Positions 60,197 through 64,000 of a DNA stretch of 64,000 nucleotides are shown in pieces. Under the pieces are notes generated by a model that did no database searches, had not been told where the DNA came from, and was given only the letters and a program-made list of their open reading frames with translations. Position numbers and translations under genes: made by a program. Each line of letters starts with the position of its first letter. Within the stretch, counting starts at the first letter, position 1. This DNA comes from Bidens hawaiensis (taxonomy: Eukaryota; Streptophyta; Magnoliopsida; Asterales; Asteraceae), in contig JAIQDT010005770.1 of NCBI GenBank assembly GCA_021521415.1, positions 1 to 64,000 on the forward strand, given 5' to 3'.

Positions 60197-60576
60197 CTGC
60201 TGTGCGCGCATATAATGTATATATGTGTGAGCCCTCGGTTGGGCAAAAGTGAAATTGCACTAATTTTGACGTTATTTTACTAATCTCGTGAAAATAATGT
60301 TAAAAGTGGCGGAAGGTTAGTCAGACATCATGTGCTGGCGTTGATAGTCGAAAGACAAGGGTAGATGCACCAATTGGCCGGTGTCCCGATGCTTGAGTGT
60401 ACGTGCCATATGTCCAAGGCTTGATGCAAAACTATTATCGAGTCGGGGGTCTCACTGGAAGCAGCCTCTCTATCCCTATGGGGTAGAGGTAAGACTGTCT
60501 ACATCTTACCATCCTCAGACCCTAGCATAGCTTTGCTATTGGTGGGATATACTGAGTACGATGATGATGATGATGA
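60197..60576 (+). mobile_element. SINE-like retroposon with (GAT)n tail, 16-bp TSD
   Basis: Ends in a (GAT)n tail at about 60559-60576 and is flanked by a perfect 16-bp direct repeat TATATTATGTAATTTC (60181-60196, 60577-60592). The 3' body (CTCTCTATCCCTATGGGGTAGAGGTAAG and onward to GGGATATACTGAGTA) resembles plant TS/Au-type SINE 3' regions. Clear A and B promoter boxes were not found and the 380-bp length is long for a SINE, so the 5' half may come from something else. Confidence 0.75.
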
Positions 60577-60592
60577 TATATTATGTAATTTC

Positions 60593-61154
60593 TACATAAA
60601 TTATAGTGTTATCCGGTTCTTAAATCCGAGCCAACCCCAGTTCAACCGGTCCGACCAATGAATCAGTAACTCAGATCCGGTTATGAAAACAATACTAAGA
60701 GATTGAGATATCATTTTGGTGAACCAAACGCACTTAATGCTTAGAGGTAGCCTCTTAATGATTAAAACTTAGAGGTAACCTTTTAATGATCATTGATCAA
60801 TCAAAACGTCTGAATACTGTGTTATCTAATTAGTATAGTTAAGAACTTTGGTACCATAATGTAGTGTTAGTCTGTTTTAGTATATTTCATAATAGTTTCA
60901 TGAGTTGACATTAGATAAGCATTTGACTTGATGGTGGTTGTGTTTACTTTGAAATATGTGGCCCGTTTGTTACCTTTTTGTTCGAGCCCCTGCTATTGCA
61001 GATATTAGGCTGTTTTTTGAATTTTTTATGGCGCGCGTTTTTAATTTTGGTGCAGTTTCCATGAAGCCACACATATGAGTTAGGGCCTTACATAAGGCTA
61101 TGTGTAGTGAGGGGCTACAAAATCGAGCGATTTGCTTCATTGGCGCTCAGTAAG
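60593..61154. other. Intergenic, nothing recognised
   Basis: No gene, repeat end or motif that I can support. Confidence 0.4.
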
Positions 61155-61162
61155 CAAAGGAT

Positions 61163-62596
61163 CAGGGGCGGACCTACGTCTTGAGCGCAGGGTCGGCCGT
61201 ACCCTGTGATAAAGAAAATATTAGTGTTATATATACGAAAAAATCCTGGCCGACCCCTGTAAAATTTTGACACCGACCCCTGTGAAATACTGAGAAAAGA
61301 AGGACAAAAGATAGAAAGGAGAAGAAAATATTGCCGGAAAGATTTCCGGAGATGTGGAGTTGCAGCGGCAGCTCAGAAGTTGATTTTGGGAAGAAGGAAG
61401 AAATTGATATTAAGACCATCTCCAACAGTTTTTGGTTCAAACCAGCCACATCACTGCCACATCAGCTTTCTTAAAAACCACATTTTTTACTCCAACAATA
61501 CACTTTCTCAAACCATCTTTACATTTTCACATCATCATTTAATTTTACATTTATTTTAATTAAGAATTTCACATACTATAAAATATTTAATTATTATAAT
61601 TCTTTTTGCTAAGACTTCTTGTAACATTTTTTTTCTATGACTCTTTGTAATTTTTAGGACTTCTTGTAACGTTTTTTTTCTAGAACTTCTTGTCATGTTT
61701 TTTATTCGAATTAAGCGTTGTAAAATAAATAATAAAATCGTTAAAAAAACTAGTTGTTTTAAAAAACTATCCGTTAGATAATTTAATCGTTAAACTAGCC
61801 GTTACGTAAAAAAATACACAAAACAAAAACTACATCATTTTTGAAATATAATGTATGTATGTATGTATAATATTTTAATATATTTTTTAAATATAAATAT
61901 AAATATGAGTGTATATATATGTGTGGGGTGAAAGATATGATGATTGAGGCTCACAATTGGTGGTTTTTGATGGTTTAAAATATCAAACCTCAAACCTTAT
62001 TTTTTAGTTTGAACCAACCACTCCAATGGTTTAGGTGGTTTTTGAGTTGGTTTGAATCAACATAAACCAACCATTGGAGATGGTCTAATTAATATTATAT
62101 AGATCATAGTTGTATATTGTGTCTCTACTTCCTTTTCCTTTTGTCTTTTCTAATTTAATATTTCTTTTTTTCGATAATAGGGCATAGATTATTTAAAACA
62201 ATTGCTTTTAGTCTTGAGTTAAGTATACGTTTTTTAGCTTTTCTTTTATTGAATTAGCTGATTTTTATTCACATTATTTTTAATTTTTTGTTATCTTATT
62301 ATTTTATATATTTTACTCTACATAAAAGTATTATATATATACACACATATATAAATATATAGAGTTTTTGCTTTCTAGATGTGTTTATATAAAAAACATA
62401 TAGAATTTATTCATATTTTTATCGCATACATAAATCAGTGTGTTTCAATGCCCGTCTCGTGATTGACGTAATTTTTTTTATATTTATAACCTTATTTTGT
62501 TGTATCTTTCTTTTTATGTGATCCGACCCGACCTGATACCAAATATATATATATATATTCAACGATAGACAACCAAAAATCCTGGATCCGCCACTG
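61163..62596. mobile_element. hAT-like element, 1.43 kb, 8-bp TSD
   Basis: Ends CAGGGGCGGACC (61163) and GGATCCGCCACTG (62596) are imperfect inverted repeats, flanked by the 8-bp repeat CAAAGGAT (61155-61162, 62597-62604). No transposase; it contains a later MITE (61414-62085), leaving about 0.76 kb of its own. Related in its ends to the element at 22632-23087. Confidence 0.88.
61414..62085. mobile_element. Tourist/Harbinger-like MITE, 672 bp, TSD TAA
   Basis: Inverted ends GACCATCTCCAA and TTGGAGATGGTC with the 3-bp repeat TAA on both sides (61411-61413, 62086-62088). TAA duplications point to the PIF/Harbinger superfamily. Subterminal words (TTTGGTTCAAACCA and a matching AACCAACCA region) are also inverted. 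Non-coding and nested in the hAT-like element. Confidence 0.8.
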
Positions 62597-62637
62597 CAAA
62601 GGATAGGTTTTGTTTTTGGGATGTAATGGTGTTGTAG

Positions 62638-62640
<3 letters not shown>

Positions 62641-62691
<51 letters not shown>
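62641..62691. repeat. (TA)n microsatellite
   Basis: About 25 TA units; the Tyr/Ile-repeat open frames over it are artefacts. Confidence 0.97.
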
Positions 62692-62694
<3 letters not shown>

Positions 62695-62810
62695 TCACAA
62701 TCATATATAATATTAATTTATATGTACGAAACAAGCAGGCGAAGACATAAGTTAAGGTCATGAATTGGGTCGAAGACAATTTATGTTTATCAATTTGGGG
62801 AAGGAAATTG

Positions 62811-63306
62811 TTTTAGTTTTGGTATCGTAACGGACGTGACAAAAACCAGCCGAATTCGCATAGACTCACCTCATTTTCTTTTAGTTCCAATAGCGTACCG
62901 AAAACTTATCAAGCCGATTTTTTTTAGTTCCGGTAGCGTAACGAACATGACGAAAGCCGGCTGAAATCGCGTAGACTCACGTCATTTAGTTTTAATTCCG
63001 GTATCGTAATGAACGTAACGATAACCGAAGAAAAACAAATTTGTTTTTTTTGTTTGGTTATTTTTTTTTGTTTTTTTTTGTTTTAGTTATGGTACATTAA
63101 CAATGTGAAGGTGATCAACCGAATTTGCGTAGAGCTACCGCATTAACGCCCGGATTGACAACGCTTTGGTTTTACCAACGATCGAGTTTTATCGACCGAC
63201 GCCACCCATCGGTCCGCCTCAATTTTTGTTTATTTTTTGTTTTAGTTCCGATACCATAACACACGTAACTGAAACCGAATCTGCGTTGACTTAGCGCCTC
63301 AATGCA
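62811..63306. repeat. Diverged minisatellite, about six units
   Basis: Imperfect tandem units beginning TTTTAGTTCCGGTA (at about 62811, 62880, 62928, 62988, 63081, 63239), most followed by CGTAACGAACGTGACG-like and AACCG words and by CGTAGACTCAC-like words. Spacing varies from about 50 to 160 bp because of inserted T-runs. Non-coding; possibly part of an unrecognised transposon. Confidence 0.7.
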
Positions 63307-63529
63307 TGAGGCCTACAACGCTTGGGTTTTACCAACCTGCCCCAACGCAATCCGTCGGATGAAAGTACTAGGTAATATTAAAATGTAATAAAATAAAATT
63401 TAGGATATCTGCTTTAGCTTTCTGAAATGCAAGTATTTACTTCATATGGATTTTGAATTGCAAAGCAGAGTTTACAATTAATCTTGAATGATCGAATATA
63501 ACGATGAGTATTATTTAGTTTTGTGATTT

Positions 63530-64000
63530 TTGGAATGCACTGAATTGAATTAGACATTTCTACATTGTATTTAATGGGTGCATAGCAGCTGCTGGATGAA
63601 ATGCCTGTGTGAGATTGATTATAAATTTATTTTACTTCAAAAATCCATCAATCAAAGGCAAAACCAACTAGAACAACTAATTTCCATGGTGGTCAATGAT
63701 TCTATATAATCAACAAGTATGCAGTAATGCCGTAATGGTGGTGTTTTGGGGTAAACCGCAGTGGCGCCTTTTCATCACAAGGCTTAGGATCATGACCATC
63801 CAATCAGTTTTCAGAAGTACATGTTTTGGTTACCTTGTTTATATTTTAATTACTTGTTCGTTCTCCTTTACCAGTTGAGTACTTCACTACTTCAGTATGA
63901 TTTCTGCTCGCCCCTCGAAATCGGGGGTGATTTCTGGTTCTGATTTTGAATTTTCAGCAGTTCTCCTATTTAACTTTGAAACTTTTATAACAATAAACAT
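63530..64000. repeat. Diverged subtilase 3' flank at the right edge
   Basis: Aligns with the sequence just downstream of gene 1 (2330-2500) and gene 2 (36885-37190): shared words TACATTGTATTTAAT, GATGAAATGCCT, GGCAAAACCAACTA and CCAATCAGTTTTCA. In unit B the matching sequence ends about 100 bp before the gene's stop codon, so another minus-strand subtilase probably ends shortly beyond position 64000. Confidence 0.75.

Noticed and set aside
62419..62779. Minus-strand frames with (Tyr-Ile)n.
   Set aside because: Produced by the (TA)n microsatellite.
1..64000. tRNA or rRNA genes.
   Set aside because: Only tRNA-complementary primer sites of retrotransposons were seen; no cloverleaf or rRNA sequence was recognised on either strand by eye.

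Overview
The window is nuclear DNA of a flowering plant, most likely a eudicot of the daisy family (Asteraceae). The evidence is an intronless extracellular subtilase cluster, a plant-only B3-domain gene, and plant LTR retrotransposons of the Tat, Athila and Tekay/Del lineages with hAT-like, Helitron, Tourist-like and SINE elements. The family assignment is an inference from the general look of the repeats. There are no prokaryotic features.

The backbone is a tandem array of subtilisin-like serine protease genes (family S8, closest in appearance to the tomato P69/SBT1 type), all on the minus strand. The unit is [gene 2 - 3.2 kb spacer - gene 1]. Unit A (1-5012) enters from the left edge with its spacer and a 5'-truncated gene 1. 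Unit B (about 36885-43824) has a frameshifted gene 2, the spacer and a truncated gene 1. Unit C (51354-58331) has a truncated gene 2, the spacer and the only intact gene 1 (56034-58331, 765 aa). Spacers A, B and C are nearly identical, so the duplications are recent. A more diverged spacer (58332-64000) follows, and its right end matches the 3' flank of the other genes, so a further subtilase probably starts just outside the window. Of five subtilase copies seen, one can be translated in full.

Between units A and B lies 32 kb of mostly transposon-derived DNA. It holds an Athila reverse transcriptase fragment (5013-5738) and a degenerate Tat-lineage element on the minus strand (5739-19687) with gag, protease, RT, two RNase H segments, integrase and an antisense extra ORF. 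That element is broken by three solo LTRs, each with a 5-bp target duplication. Then come two adjacent hAT-like elements, one intact B3-domain gene on the plus strand (24405-25223), and a three-level nest: an hAT-like MITE (26991-33990) holding a Helitron (27140-33718) holding a solo LTR (29035-31029). The rest, up to 36884, is AT-rich intergenic DNA.

Between units B and C lies a 3'-truncated Tekay/Del chromovirus (43825-51353, minus strand) with a 2.7 kb LTR, a tRNA-Met primer site, an extra coiled-coil ORF before gag, gag, and pol ending inside integrase. Its LTR sits in gene 2 of unit C and its broken end abuts gene 1 of unit B, which implies a deletion after insertion. The right end (58332-64000) carries a SINE with a 16-bp target duplication, an hAT-like element with a Tourist-like MITE inside it, and a diverged minisatellite.

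The likely functional genes are the subtilase at 56034-58331 and the B3-domain gene at 24405-25223. Most of what is notable is how the array was duplicated, converted and broken by transposons.
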